This document shows positions 1 through 12,934 of a DNA stretch of 64,000 nucleotides, piece after piece. Positions within the stretch are counted from its first letter, which is position 1. Each line of letters starts with the position of its first letter. The notes beneath the pieces were generated by a model. That model searched no databases and was not told where the DNA came from. It worked only from the letters and a program-made list of their open reading frames with translations. The DNA lies in NCBI RefSeq assembly GCF_042100115.1, contig NC_091279.1:2232001-2296000 (forward strand), given 5' to 3'. A program made the position numbers and the translations under genes. Source of the stretch: Alternaria dauci (taxonomy: Eukaryota > Ascomycota > Dothideomycetes > Pleosporales > Pleosporaceae).

Positions 1-115
1 AGTCATGGAAGCGATTGATGTTTTATTCAGTCATCTCAAAGCTCATCGGCTTTTGTCTATACCAGATTATGATCACCGGTCATCTGCCTTCCATTGCGCA
101 TCACAGGCGACTTCC

Positions 116-1734
116 TTACAAAGGGACGGTCTTCTCCTTGAACACAACACCGTACTGCTCCTCGAGAGTCTTCATCAACGGGGCGCAGATCTCAGGGCTC
201 ATGGGAGCCAGGATACCCTTCTCGCTCAGGGTGCCGTCAAGCACTTGCTGAACAGCAACAGCGCAGGGTACACCGACGAGCTTAGCCATGGCAGAGTAAC
301 CCTTGGGGTCACCGTAGTCGACTAGTGTGCAGGTACGGACAGACTTGCTGCCGTCCTTGTTCTCAATCTCGAACCTGTGCTGGAGCATGACCATGTCGCG
401 CTCGTCGTTCTCGTACTGCATCTTCTTCTCGAGAGTAGCGCAGAGGGTGTCGAGAGGGTTGCCACGGGCCTCAATCTGCTCGTCAGAGATGAGACCGATC
501 CAGCGCAGACCAGTGATGATGCGGTCCTTCTCTTCTGTGCTGGCGAACTTTGTCCGCGAGGAGATGGCCCAGATGAGGTCCTCGTCGCTGTCGCTGGATG
601 CGCCAATGATCTTGGCGGTTGCATCGCGCCATGTGCGCTTCTCGCCCTCCTTGAGGAAGTCCTTGGGGTCCTCGGACAGGAAACCAATGTCGACGAGGCA
701 CTTGATGTACTCTGGGAAACCCTGGTATCTCAGCGTGCCGCGGATGATGGTCTGGCACTCGGGAATGTTGTAGCGCTCCTTGTAGGGTGTGGAGTCACGG
801 TTGGGGTACGCGACGAATGCGTAGCCGGGGTAGATGAAGTATGGCTTCGCCTCGGCCATGAGCTCGGGGCCCTCAACGGACTTGACCTTGCCGTCTTGGT
901 AGAAAGCAGCCTGGTTTCGGAGTGCGAGGAGCACACCGCGCGAACTCCAGGAGAACTTGTATCCGAGCGGGTTGTCTGAGCACTCTGGTGCGGGGAGACC
1001 ACCGCAGTATGACTTGAAGGACAGGATCTTGCCACCGGCCTTGTGGACCTCATCGATGGTGAGGACGGCTGAGAGATGGTCGACACCGGGGTCGACACCA
1101 ATCTCGTTCATGACGGTGATGCCAGCCTCCTTGGCTTCTGCGTCGAGCTCCATCATGGCTGGGGAGACGTAGGAGGTTGTGACGACGTTCTTCTTCTTGC
1201 GGATCGCCGACTTGATGACGGTCGCGTGGTATGTGTAGGGGATGAGAGAGATTACGACGTCGACCTTGGCGACTTCAGCGTCGAGAGCGTCGGCATTGTT
1301 GACATCGAGCTGGGAGTTGTTAGCATTGAAGACGCAGGTGTGAGCGATGTCGTCGTACGCTGATGGCGTTGGTGTTGGGGATACCCTTGGCCAGGTCTTG
1401 CGCCTTCTGGATAGTACGGCATGCTACAGTGACCTTGACACCGGACTTTGCGAGGACGTCAACAGTGGGTCGTGTGCTGTGGTTGTTAGTTCGATACACA
1501 TGGAGATGAGTTGACGAATAACTCACACGAAACCAGCACCGAGCAGGAGAGCAGTCCTGTTCCCAATTAGCCAAGTCCTACCAAAAGGCATCTTCAGCAA
1601 GCACGTACTTTCCGCTGTATGCTCCAGCAGCAGCCCCGCTGACGTTGCCCATAAGGTTCTGAACTTTGTCTATATCATCAATTAGTCGAAATTCGTCTCG
1701 ATCGTGTTCCTGACCTACTTGTGATGGCCTCCAT
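116..1734 (-). CDS. LYS9: Saccharopine dehydrogenase (NADP+, L-glutamate-forming)
   Basis: This enzyme condenses alpha-aminoadipate semialdehyde with glutamate to saccharopine, the penultimate step of the fungal alpha-aminoadipate lysine pathway, in the cytosol. I read five exons: 1734-1719, 1669-1609, 1556-1527, 1476-1359 and 1309-116, giving about 472 aa, close to the family's usual 450. The introns are 49-52 bases with GT/AG ends. The last one (1310-1358) contains GCTAAC; removing it joins NAIS to LDV, as in other fungal Lys9 proteins. The N-terminus has the Rossmann motif LLLGAGFVTRPTVDVL; the core has SLIPYTYHATVIKSAI, VTTSYVSPAMMELD and GITVMNEIGVDPGVDHL, which are family hallmarks. The start is the ATG at 1734, because the short first exon (MEAIT) splices in frame. 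It is divergent from SEC15. The family call is secure; the tiny first exon is the least certain part. Confidence 0.95.
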
Positions 1735-2437
1735 GATGTGTGATTTGAAAGTAATTGCCAAGATGTGAAAAAGTTTGGGGAAGATTATATCTCTGGCGTT
1801 GACTCCGGATCGGAATAGAGAGAAATCGGCGGGGTTACTCCGTCATCGCTCCAGAAAGTGGGGCATGCGTGGCGCGTCGCGCAAATCAATGGCCTTTGCA
1901 AAGTCATGAACGTTCCGAACCCAACCAGATTCTGCATGTTTCGCACGCTGAGACACGCGAAATACGATCTGTTTCTACTGCGATTGCTGGATCGACGAAT
2001 GTCTAGGCATCTCCGTTGAGTGTCATGCTGTGTACACTTAACAACGATCAATACGTCCAAACTCAAACCTCGCTACTTCTATTGGGTATGTGGAAATCCA
2101 AGCCAGAGACATCTGTGTCACAGCGGAATCATATATAATCATTGCCTTCTCAATCGATCGTATCGGTTTGATCATGACGCTTCAAGCTCAAACATTTGCA
2201 CTTCAGAAGGGAAAGTGGGTCTCATGAGCCGCGCCAAGTCGGCTAGCTTGCTTCTGTACTAGCGTCATTTCCACCGACTTGCCAGGTACGCGTTTCATAT
2301 GCGACGACGACAAGCACCATCAACCACAGCATCAGAACAAAACTAGACGTAGCTACGATAACTGTGACCTGTTCTTCTTCCGATTCTTGACGTGTAATAC
2401 GACTGGACGCGACATCCCATATCAGGCAACCGCCATC
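1735..2437. promoter_or_regulatory. Shared divergent promoter region of LYS9 and SEC15
   Basis: This 703-base spacer separates the two start codons, which point away from each other, so it must carry both promoters and 5' leaders. I see no open frame with recognisable protein in it. A TATA-like stretch (catatataat, near 2129) lies about 300 bases before the SEC15 start. No specific regulator site was identified. Confidence 0.5.
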
Positions 2438-4909
2438 ATGCCTTCAGCCGTGGACCCCGATGATGACTTGTGGATGGCCATCAAACAAGTAGATAACCCC
2501 AAAATATGTGTGTATGTGCTACAGTTCTGACAAAATTAGATATCCCAATCATCCGTCGGTTCGGATTACATCGACCAGCTGATCCCTATCATAAAGGACC
2601 CACGTTACTCAAACCAGCTACAAATCACATTCGATCGCTATGCGAACGATCGCGAGAGCGAGATTGAGCGGATATGCAACGCAAATCACCAAGACTTCGT
2701 CAGCTCAGTCGACTCACTACTTAGGATACGAGACCAGACGGTGCAGATGAGTGGCGAGATTCTGCAGCTCAACGAGTCGATCCAAGACAGCATCGAGAAG
2801 CTAGCGGAGCAGAAGAAGGCTCTCGTTGATTCGCGAGGCGTGCGTCAAAATATTGATGAAGCAACCCAAGCCCTGAACGCGTGTCTGAACGTATTGCGAA
2901 TCGCTAATGCGGTTCAAGATATGCTGAGAGAAAAGAACTACTATGCAGCATTACGAGCGCTCGACGAGCTGCAGACGATCCATTTGAAGGAGATCAACCG
3001 GTTTAAGATTGCCAACCTGATCGAAAAATCTATACCGCAAACCCAAGAACAGATCAGAGAAGCAGTCAAGAACGATTTGAGTACATGGCTCTACCGCATT
3101 CGCGAGTCGGCGCAATTTCTGGGCGAGGTCTCATTCTACTACACCGATGTACGAAGGACGCGCAATCAGGAGCGCGCCGAGGCCGATCCACGCTTCTCCA
3201 AGTTTAAGCTGAATTCAGCAATCGAACTTGTAGCCGATGAGACAGACGAATTCGACGTGTTAAATAACGAAGAGGCTGGAAACGAGACAGACTTCTCGCC
3301 GTTGTTTGAGGCGATGCATATCAACGAGACGCTTGGCAAGAGCGATCAATTCAGATTAGAGTACGCTTCAGATCGGAGAACTCAGAAAGACCTCATCATA
3401 CCGAACAAGCTCAACTTGCTGGATGAGGAGTGCGGCGACTTGAGTAGCTTGTTAGAGAGTATTGCCGGCTATGCGATCATCGAGAAGGCTACCATGTCGA
3501 AGACTCTCAATCTACGGTCACAGGCTGATGTACGAAACCTTGCGTACCTGCGTAAAGCATTGCTAACGTAGGCACAGGTCGACGAACTATGGGACTCGAT
3601 GTGTCAAAGCGCCATCAACCTCATCACTAGCCAACTTCACACCGTTGAGAACGACGAGCTGCTCCTAAAGATCAAGGGTCGCATTGCACTTTTCATGCTG
3701 ACAATGGAGGTTCGTCAAGTCCAAGCATCACTACAAAGTTCCATGCGCTGACAGCATCCGCAGAAATGGGGCTACTCCGTTTCCGCAATGAATGATCTTC
3801 TCCTGACGCTCTTCTCCAAATACTCTACCCTTCTCAAACACCGTTTCAGCGAGGACTTCCTCGAGATTGTGCACACCGATGACTACATGCCCATGCCGAT
3901 CAACTCAAGCGAAGAGTACGACAAGGTTGTCTCGGTTTCCTGGTACAACCCTCCGGCCTCCAACGAACCACTCACATTCCCATGTGTTCTACCATTTTCT
4001 CAGATGTATCCGCTATGTTGCATCGACATCCGTAATTTCTTGAACCAGATCTATCTGTTCAGCGACGACTACTTCCAGAAGAGCAGCATCATTGACGAGA
4101 CGCTGAGGACGAGTCTAGATGAGCTACTGTGCGAGAAGGTCTGTGGTAGTCTCGTAGAGAAGCTCGCCAGTCAATATCCAGGTCAGATTGTCCAAATCTT
4201 GACTAATCTCGAACACTTCGAGAATGCTTGCGTGGAGCTGCAAGATCTGCTCTTCGAAGCGCGCTCTTCACCATCGGCGACAGGCCCCATCGTCCTTGCA
4301 GCGACGGAACGTTTCGCAAAAGCGAAGAACACCGCCTCAAACCGCGTCTTCGAGCTCGTAAATAGCAAAATTGACGACTTGATCGAAACGGCAGAGTACG
4401 ACTGGATGGCTACTAAGCCACAGACCGAGCCGTCGACATACATGTTGGAGCTGACTAGGTATCTCTCCAACATCATGTCTTCGGTGCTTCTAGCTCTGCC
4501 GACAGAGATCAAGGAGTTCATCTACTTTGATGCCCTGTCACATGCTTCCACCGCCATCCTCGACCTCCCTCTCGCTGACAACATCAAGCGCATCTCCCCT
4601 GCTGCTGTCGCCACCCTGGCTGCTGACACCACCTTTCTCAGCGAATTCGTCAGCTCGCTCAACAACCCTATTTTGATGGAGAACTTGGATGAGTTGACGC
4701 AGACTGTAGCGTTGATGGGCACGGATAACGAATTGGAGTTCTACGACATTGCGCAAAGGAACAAGAAGTACAGTAAGGTCGACCAGATCAAGGGCGCTGT
4801 CCTACTTGAGAAGGTACAAGAGGGCGCACAGATCGCAGCTCAGAGCCCGACGGTAACCACCGGTCGAGAGCGCTTCGGTACTATAGGTTCTAGATTTGGT
4901 ATTCGGTAG
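2438..4909 (+). CDS. SEC15: Exocyst complex component Sec15
   Basis: Sec15 is the exocyst subunit that binds the Rab GTPase Sec4 on secretory vesicles, linking them to tethering at growth sites. Four exons are read: 2438-2488, 2540-3529, 3578-3709 and 3764-4909, about 772 aa, the normal length for fungal Sec15. The first intron (2489-2539) has a CTGAC branch site; splicing gives MAIKQ-ISQSSVGSDY, and all junctions keep frame. The N-terminal part shows the family's coiled-coil stretch (QLNESIQDSIEKLAEQKK, VRQNIDEATQALN). The C-terminal Sec15 domain includes the stretch around FLNQIYLFSDDYFQKS and ends with a basic tail (GTIGSRFGIR). It converges with RMP1 over about 200 bases. Family assignment is secure. 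Confidence 0.95.
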
Positions 4910-5115
4910 GGTAGTGGCTGTATGTACTCACACGAGGTTGTCAGCAAGAAGAGCAACAAAATAGGTGAGGCAGGAGGCATCAAATACATTCTACAACTTC
5001 ATCCAAACCCCCCAAACGCCGTGAAGACAGCCAGGCCCGACCGTCAGGTATCATCCCATGTCCGTCGCTAATAGTGTATATACATGCATGAGCCCAAAGA
5101 CAAAACTCCATCTAT
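4910..5115. other. SEC15/RMP1 convergent 3' spacer
   Basis: A 206-base region between two stop codons that face each other. It should hold both 3' untranslated ends. No further gene or element is visible. Confidence 0.5.
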
Positions 5116-5809
5116 CTACTCGTCGTCGTCATCCTCCTCCACCTCCTCCCTTGCAACCACAACCCCCTCATCCCACTCCTCCCCCTCGTCCAACGCCCCA
5201 CTAAACTCAGCCGCCAAAGCCAACTCATCGTTCGCACTCAAAACGCCTTTGATATCGCCCGAAGCGATTTCCTCGTATACAGCCGTTATGCCGGTAATTC
5301 TGCATACGCGAGCCACACTCGCCATCATGACGAGACCGAGCATGGCAAACGGCCCCACGGCAACTAGCTGGCTGAACTGGCTTTGGCACGATTAGCATTT
5401 GTTAAACCTAGCAAATCATACAAGCGGAATTGGAACCAGGGTGAAGATAAGGAAGAGAAACTTACTAGTACCACGTATGCACAGCTCCGCGATCCCAAAA
5501 CCTCAATCGCGCTTCTACCTTGCCTTCGCGCTCTTTGACGGGGCCGTGCAGAAGTTCTTGGAGTAGGAGGTGGATCTGCTTGCGGAATGCGTGCAGGCCT
5601 TTCCACCATGTGCTGCGTTGGTGCTGGTTTCGGTTGCGCGCGAAGATGTTGTTGAGCAGGGTGTGGATGTCGTGCAGTTGCGCTATGTCATGGGGGGATG
5701 CTTCCATCAAGGCTGTTGCCGTGATGGCTGTAGTAGGAGTACTGGTAGAAGAGGTCATGGTTGATCGGTTGGATGAGTGGTGTGGGAGGGTAGAAGTTGC
5801 TGTTGCCAT
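5116..5809 (-). CDS. RMP1: RNase MRP protein subunit Rmp1
   Basis: Rmp1 is the RNase MRP-specific protein subunit that distinguishes MRP (pre-rRNA and mRNA cleavage) from RNase P. Two exons, 5809-5466 and 5380-5116, give about 202 aa. The intron 5381-5465 begins GTAAGT and ends AAAG; splicing yields HTWYYQFSQLVAVGPFAML in one frame. The signature is the basic aromatic block NRNQHQRSTWWKGLHAFRKQ (about residues 60-85), then the helical segment FSQLVAVGPFAMLGLVM, and an acidic C-terminus (EEVEEDDDDE). This matches the Rmp1 RNA-binding core seen from yeast to filamentous fungi. An upstream TTG extension is open, but the ATG at 5809 is the first usable start. The Thr/Ser-rich first 40 residues look disordered. 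Confidence 0.88.
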
Positions 5810-8800
5810 AGTTGGGGTGGGCGGGGAGATGTTCAATGGATTTGAGATATGCTGGGCAAGGCGGATGTTTGAGGGCGCGAAGATATATAGGCGCTGCTTT
5901 CGTGGGATTGGTGTGTTGTTGGTTTGGGGCGGATGTACGCTCCCGTATTCTGTGTAGGGCCGCGGATATGGGTATGTGCGTGCACTGGACTAGAAGTCGT
6001 GTCTACGGGAGGGTACTATTGCAAGTCTGAACAGAAGCAACTATGCGCGAGCGTGCAGAAACTGGGCTTCAGATGCAATGTGACGTCGTGATGGTGGTGC
6101 TTGGTTGTTGTGTAGAGGCTATGCGTATGCTTTTGTAGAAGGGAACCTTGGAGAAAATTTTTACGCGCGAACTTGGGACAATTAGCTCTCCTGACGGCCT
6201 TAATACGAAGAAGTGACGGTGAAGACGAAGAGTGGTGAAGTCGGTTTGCACGTAGAAGGTAGCGAGGGGTCTTTGCTGAGGATCAAAGAGAGTGGTCTTG
6301 GGGATTCGGCGCGATGTTCCTGTGCGCGGTGTCAAGTGACGGACGACCAACGGGACAATTCCTGGCTTAATCTAGGTAACACACACTTGCGCTTGAGTTG
6401 ATCAAACGACTAGACTTGAGATAGGGAGTAAATGATGGACCTCTGGAGATCTTCCTGGTGCCCTTTATGCATTCATGTCCGTCATCAAGAAGTCATCAAG
6501 CCGTAGAGAGCGGCAGATCCTCTAGCCAAGAGGACAACGGTAATACCTACCCCTCCTCCTGAATATAGAGGTTCTCGCTATGGCAGCGATTCTGGGCTGT
6601 CTGAGGTAATATGGAAACTTATGAGTCGTCTTGTACAACGGAATCGGATGCTATGAGCCTACGGGAGGGCCTTCTAGAGGGTCTCGGGATGCGGCGAGGC
6701 GGAGGGTGTGCGGATGACGCTTTCAGAGTAGTACAGCTCTCAAGCTGGGCATTCCATTATAGGAGAAGCTGAGGTTTCCATGCGTAATCTTCGCAGTATT
6801 TTTGGATCTGACCCGTCGCACGTCGCGGAGTCGACAAACACCATCGAGCTGTGTGGTAAAGGTAGAAACCTTGGAAGGGTGGAAGGGTCATGCAGAGACA
6901 CTCGAGAGTTTTGCCGAGTCCCATCATGGTCACGCCGCCCTTGAATACCTCGACAGTCGTGACACGATTTATCCTCGAGCATTTATGTCGTGCAATCTTG
7001 TAACCATCTTCTCCGCACCGTCGAGCCCGCTGTATGTGGCTGCAAACATGGTTTCGGGATGCTGAGAGTTGTACGGGCCCCCTGTCTTGCGCTCCGATAT
7101 TCAGATTCTTTGTGGGGTAAGCTTCCAGCCTCCTCCAACGACGCTGCCTCAACCACACCACCACCACGATGACACTCAAAACAACCCCTCGGTCGTTCGA
7201 ATTTACGCAGCTGATAGAGCGAGCTCATGCGAGCATCAGAACGAGGTGACGAAGCTTCGTCAGGTGAGGTGCTTTGTGGTGCGCGCTTCTGGGACTCAGT
7301 TCTCGCAAGCAAGTACCCGCGCCGCTTCAACACCACCACCCACCCACCATGACAAAGGCAATAACAGAACCATCATGGATCTGATGATGTCTGACAGAGC
7401 CTTGTCCACCGCAAACTCTCTGCCATGGTCGTGATCGACGGCAACTTCGCTGGCGGCTCGAGGCGGGCTCCCGACGCAAGCTCTGCCTCTGCTAACAACC
7501 CACCACCGCACCAGAGGCGACGAGAAGTCTTCTTGCAGGCCTTTCAGCTTCCCCGGAAAGCCCAGAGCAAGCTGTAGGTGGTATAGAAGCTCTTGTGATT
7601 GATTCGATCTGCAACAGCTCCGCTAGCGCATTGACGCTGACACGCGCGACAAGCCCAGCTCTTGACCCCTCTAACCAACACCAACCACAACAGAGCCGAC
7701 GAAGGGCACTGTCCTACTGCTTGGGCCTACTTCGGTAACCCACGTACGTTGTACGACATTCATACCAGCCTTGACCGCGGAGGCTTCGCCTGCGAATCGA
7801 AGCGGAACCCGAAGCGCTGACGTCCTACCCCCTTCTATCACAACGACGAGAGCTTGGAAGATCGATACACCCACATACAGGAGGCTTTGGATTGCGAGCT
7901 GCATCTATCCAGCTGCCTTGTGCCTGGCGTGGCCTGCGGCTGCTTCGTTGGCGACCAAGGGGCTTCTCGGGAAGCGATAACCATCCTGCCCTGTCATGCG
8001 CAGCGACAACGAGCAAGGCAAATGTCTCTCCACACGCGTCAGAACCCAGACCAAGGAAGCTGCATGAAGGCCACTGCAGCTGCCCATGTCGCGGTCGTGT
8101 TCGAAGTCGGCAGATCCATCGGCTTGCTGTTGCGGACTTCCGCCGCCCAGAAGACAAGAGACAGCCTCCACCCACGGTAAGCAACATCGGATGATCCACA
8201 TTTGAGAAGCGTTGTCTCTGCAGCGCAGTATCCTGTCGCCTTGATCCATGCAGCAATCCTTTCCGTCGCTGGTCGTAACACCCAAGGCTGGGAACCGGCA
8301 AGCACCCGACGTCGAAGCAAACAATCCTTGCTGCATAATGTCTCGAAGCGACGAGTACAATCAGGGATCTCGATCTCGGAGCCCTAGCCACACCCCCGCG
8401 GACGCATACCCCGGATGTACAACATTGCCGAGCGGTGGAAGCTTTACCGACACGTATCGACACAAGACTATATGCCCCGTCTGCAGCATGCCCATGTACG
8501 AGCCGAGCCGTAACAGATTGTCTGTACGCCGATGATACACCCATTATGCGATGCGGCGATCGGGAGAGACTAGGAGATATACATCGCAATGCCGCATGCG
8601 CAATGCGCAAAGCATGCGACATCCTGTTGGAGACAAGCACAACAGCAGGCACGGGTTCATCCGAACGCCTAATGCTACTGACCATGGCAGTAGTATCCTT
8701 ACAGATGATTCGAGATCTGATACCTGCTCGATGTGCGAATACTTTACTGTCGGTTAGCAAGGGTGTGCCTCCAAGACCGCAGTATAACCTGCAAGATATG

Positions 8801-10901
8801 TTCAGAGCTGTTTCCAGTCGACGGTGCTTTCGTTGGTCCCTACCATTGCATTAGAAAGTGTAGGAGCCCTTTGTGGGTTATTCTTACCATCCCACACCTG
8901 CAGCATATTGGCCCCAAAGTTGCTTCGTTGGCACGCTATATCAACGAAGATGCGAACACTGCAGCAACCCACCTACGACGTCGCAACACTCGCTTGATGC
9001 TTTTGATGCTCAAACTGTGAGTACTTCTGGCGAATGACATCGAGCGCGACAGATACCTCAGCAGTCCAATCAAGACTACCAGAGATCACCAGACCTTTCC
9101 GAAGCCATGGCGCATCGAGAACGAGTTTCGTTCTCGTCTAGAAGCTGAACTAGTCTTCAGGTAGTCGACGACGTCAAGGACAAGGCATCCAGCAATATGC
9201 CGGTATTACCGTAGCATAAGCGGAAAACTCACGACAATGAGCGGATAAAGATGGACCAAAAGACCATGGAGTTAGTCAGTTCATAACAACATCACTCTTT
9301 TGACCTGTGATGGTTGGTTTCAACCTTGTCACAATTGCAAGAGGTCGTCGCTGGAGGTTAGCAAACACAAAAGCTATTTGCCCTGGTTCAAGTCGGCTAC
9401 GGTGCTTTCCGGCCCACTTGAAATGCAGCGCTTTTGCCCTCAGCAGTAGGCATCTCTTGTCATACTCTCAACGTCGTTCTGGTCTCCGGCTCGTCTACTC
9501 AATAATAGTGAGATGTGCATTTGATACGACACCGAAGCTCCAAGCTTGGTCAGCGTCGTCTGCAATGTACAGACATCGAATGCGCAGCTCCGGAATTGGC
9601 AGCCATGCTGGAAAATGTGTCCTCGTAGCATGTTTCTTACTGGTCGCACTTCGTGATGGCTCGGGGCAAGTCGAAGACGGACATCTTTGCGAGCGGTATT
9701 CACTCCGTTGGTTGAAGATTACTCCTCTCAACAGCAGTGCACAGTCTTCGGTTGACGGTGCCCAGATCATCTCAACTTTGATCCGGCTCTGTTTGGGAAT
9801 AGTCCGGTCTGCATGTATACCCAGGCCTGTCAGCTTTTTTCGATACCCAACGGTCGCCTTGTCTGCTTGTGCGCACTCCAGGCAGGATGGTCAGACAGGC
9901 AAACTAGCCATCCGCATTGGCCTCGACCATTTGGGTTTATTCCATTACCAGGAGCGCTGGCCCTCCAGGGTGGCATCTAGCAAGTGTTTATACGACCCTT
10001 GTTCACGCGCCCGACCTCAGAGCTGGGTTGAGGCTGTCGAACCGCCACGCTGGATTGTTCACTAAACATCGTGTCTAGTTGGTCGTTCTCGGACTTGCAC
10101 GCACACCTTGACCCTGTCGACGCCATGCCTGCAGCTTATGGTAGCCTTAGGTCCACTCCACCCTGCCTGGCGCAGATAACGTTTAGCTAGGAGTTGTCTC
10201 CGAAGGATCAGGGTCCAGAAGGTTGCCACAAACTCGCTACCATGCACAGCATCTGTTATGTCATGATCTGCGACGTGAGGCGTATGCAGCTAAGCATGGC
10301 GCTCGATAGTGTACCTGATTTGACTCAGGGGCTCGGTACTGGCTAGTGTGCGCCATCTTCGTCAGTCTGAACATCAGACGACGCTGCCGACGAAGCCGGA
10401 CACCCTCCTCTTTGCACCCATATCGACGACAGACCGCCTCTTCTCCGGTTATAGCTCAGCTCTTATCGCCCCGCGGGATGCTCGCATGGCTGGCCTTCAT
10501 GGTGGATGAAGTGGCGTGCTGAAAGATGGCGCCGCAGACCGTCGCGCTTGTCACTACCGTCGTTGAAAGAGCTTGGCCGATCACTTCCATGCTGTCGCGC
10601 ACAACCATCTCGTCGATGGCCACGCCTCGTCCATCGTATGCGCCGTAATAGGACTTCGAAGACCGAAAAGCTCTCTGTCGATGATCGCGCCCCGCTGGCG
10701 AAAGAGTCCTGTGTGCACGGTTGCCTGCTATGTCAGTATGGTCATTACGGCAAAGGAGAAAGTACTGCGCTTGTTCATGCTTCCATTTGCAGCGCTGTCT
10801 GCTCCGCTGTGCCTTCGCTGATGTTTATGGCATCGCCGTTTGCCCTGTTGGCCTCGCCTGGGCTGATTCCCACTCGTTTCGCCGCCCACCGAGCTGATCC
10901 T
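5810..10901. other. 5-kb gene-poor stretch
   Basis: GC-normal DNA without a gene I can defend. Open frames up to 311 codons exist (minus strand 7825-8760; plus strand 9307-10065), but their translations are Ser/Arg/Cys-rich, carry no domain, and no clean splice junctions extend them. The only protein-like hints are on the minus strand near 6757-7080, with a Walker-A-like MMGLGKTLECL, and a possible 66-codon frame from the ATG at 8339 containing a single CPVC pair. The stretch may hold long leaders, noncoding transcripts or decayed sequence. Confidence 0.4.
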
Positions 10902-11369
10902 CTATGCGAAATATGCTGTTGGTGTTACGCCGATCAGCTTGAACTTCTGTTCAAGTTCGCGGCGGTCCTCGTTGGTGGGAGAGTCGGGAGTGTCGGTGTT
11001 CCTGCGTGGCTTGTTAGTCCGTTTTGTGCAGCAAACACATGAGGCCGCGCTTCAGCGATAGAGCACCGCGAACGTCTTCGCAGGATTACCGGCTGTCGAA
11101 CCGCTAGCCAGAGGATGACTGTAGCCTTGTATGGCGTTGTTGGCGATGCTTCTTAGACCTGGGACGTACCTTGTGCCCCTCCGAGCTGCCACAACGGCCC
11201 TCAGGCGACCATACTTGATGGCGTCTTTGTCCTTCTTGGACCAGACGGCCCAGTGGCCTCCCACGCGCAAGTAGGCATCGCGGAACAGCCACTTCACGCC
11301 GCCGTCCTTGACCCAAGGTTTGTAGGCCTCGATGATCTCGCAGCAGATCCGCTTCTTGCAGGGCCTCAT
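10902..11369 (-). CDS. Small spliced hypothetical protein
   Basis: I do not recognise this family. Two exons, 11369-11170 and 11001-10902, give about 99 aa. The intron 11002-11169 starts GTACGT, has a GACTAAC branch site and ends GCAG; the join turns two unremarkable frames into one continuous protein ending GVTPTAYFA. The sequence starts MRPCKKRICCEII. It has a Trp/Gly-rich middle (VKWLFRDAYLRVGGHWAVW), a basic stretch (KYGRLRAVVAARRGTRN) and a charged C-terminal segment (NEDRRELEQKFKLIG). The start chosen is the ATG after a CACCACC-type leader; an in-frame upstream extension would add about 23 residues. It stands alone in a gene-poor region. The coherent splice and amino-acid make-up argue for a real gene, but there is no functional clue and an extra 5' exon is possible. 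Confidence 0.6.
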
Positions 11370-12930
11370 CTTGTCGGCTTCTGGTGGCCGGGAGGTGTCT
11401 TGTAGAGGTGGTGGTATGCTTGTAGTATGTGGGAACAAGCAGGATGGTGTGTGGTGTTGTTGTCGCTGGTGAAGTTGTGGGAGCCAGCTGCTACACCATA
11501 ACGGACTTCACGATACGTCGCCATGGCCCGTGCGCACCAGCGAGATTCTACATCTTCATACCATCCGTCAACGAGGGGGCTGAGGATGGTGCACGCAGTC
11601 AAAATAGAACCCTCAGGAGCTATACAGCCTCCCCTGAAAAGCTCGAGATATTGCCGATCGATTGGGGCACAGCATACAACTGCATCGATGGGTATGGAGA
11701 GCGGAGCCTGCAAGACATTAATTTGGCCACAAGCACGACAACGAGAACATGAGATTTGCGATACCAGGGCCAGGTAGATGCTAAGAGGCCCATTGATGGT
11801 GATATCTTAGACTTTGATAGGGGACGTAGTATCAAAGTTGAAGATGTTCATTCTACGTACATGGTGTTGTGTGCTCTAAGCCTGAGGCCCCTGAGATAGC
11901 CCCTCATGATGGTCGAGAGACCTGGCAGCTCTTTCCCCCACAGAATAATGAAGTGTCACGAAATATGGGTCATCGGGTCATGGAGGGGCAGAAAGTAAGC
12001 CTGCTTCAGAGCTCGCATCCTACTCTTCACTTCTTCCCACCGCACCCAAACCGACTTTTGGGTGACACTCTGCTCTGCCAAACCGATACAACAGCATCTT
12101 ATCTACCGTGAGTTCACTGAAAGACGTCAGTGTAGCTTCCCGGGTTATCACTTGGGTTTGCTGGTGTTCTCCAGGAGCTGAGATGGGAAGGAATTGGTCC
12201 TTTGCCACCAAACAGGCCTCAATCCCACTGCAACGCATCGACTCGCAACCGCTGCAATCAAGGCAAGTATCGCTGACGATTCATACGGCTTCGTTGGTGT
12301 TTCTACTTGCCTCAGCGCACTGTCGGTGCTCATCAGGGGCGTGTGGTATGTCGCTCTCTCAACAACATCCACGTCACCAACCCTCCTGACACTACCTTTC
12401 CGCGACGTCGCTCGTGGAGCCTACGAAATCCTGGGAGCTGTATGGTACATCTATGTATACTCACCTTGCGAAACTTCGAGGTGTCTCGACCCCTTTTTGT
12501 TACTATTCGGCGTAAGTTCCAAACCAGGCATTTTGTTGTACCCTTGGCTCACCACAATCAGATTACAACTGCTCACCACTTGCAGCGATAAATCAATAGT
12601 TTGTGCACGCCCAACAGTTGCGTCGTTCAATTGTACTTCTCGCTCAGCATTGGAAGAAGCTGCAAACTATGAATCAGTGTCGCCCAGGCCGCCTGCCACA
12701 AAGCCAAGTTAATCTGCATAATACCTGCAGTACTATTTCCAAGGCACGAGACCAACTACGCCATGTCGATTTCTACCTCATACTGGTAGCAGACCGCTGG
12801 TTGCCCGAGCCTGTCCAGTGGGTTGTAAGACGGCTATCACGTCAACTGTTCCTTCATGGTTCACTTCAGGAAAATGGCACACCATTAGTACACCTGTCTC
12901 GAAGCCTGGCGGCACCAAACACACAGTCTA
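11370..12930. other. Gap without recognisable gene
   Basis: About 1.5 kb between the small gene and the mosaic mei2-derived fragments. It contains only short open frames without domain similarity. The stretch just upstream of 11369 looks like a leader (CACCACCTCTACAAGACACC in the minus sense). Confidence 0.35.
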
Positions 12931-12934
12931 ATCG

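Noticed and set aside
7825..8760. 311-codon open frame on the minus strand
   Set aside because: Ser/Arg/Cys-rich, no domain, overlapping similarly long frames on the other strand; looks like chance in GC-normal noncoding DNA.
9307..10065. 252-codon open frame on the plus strand
   Set aside because: No recognisable motif, odd composition (many Arg, Ser, Cys), no splice partner.
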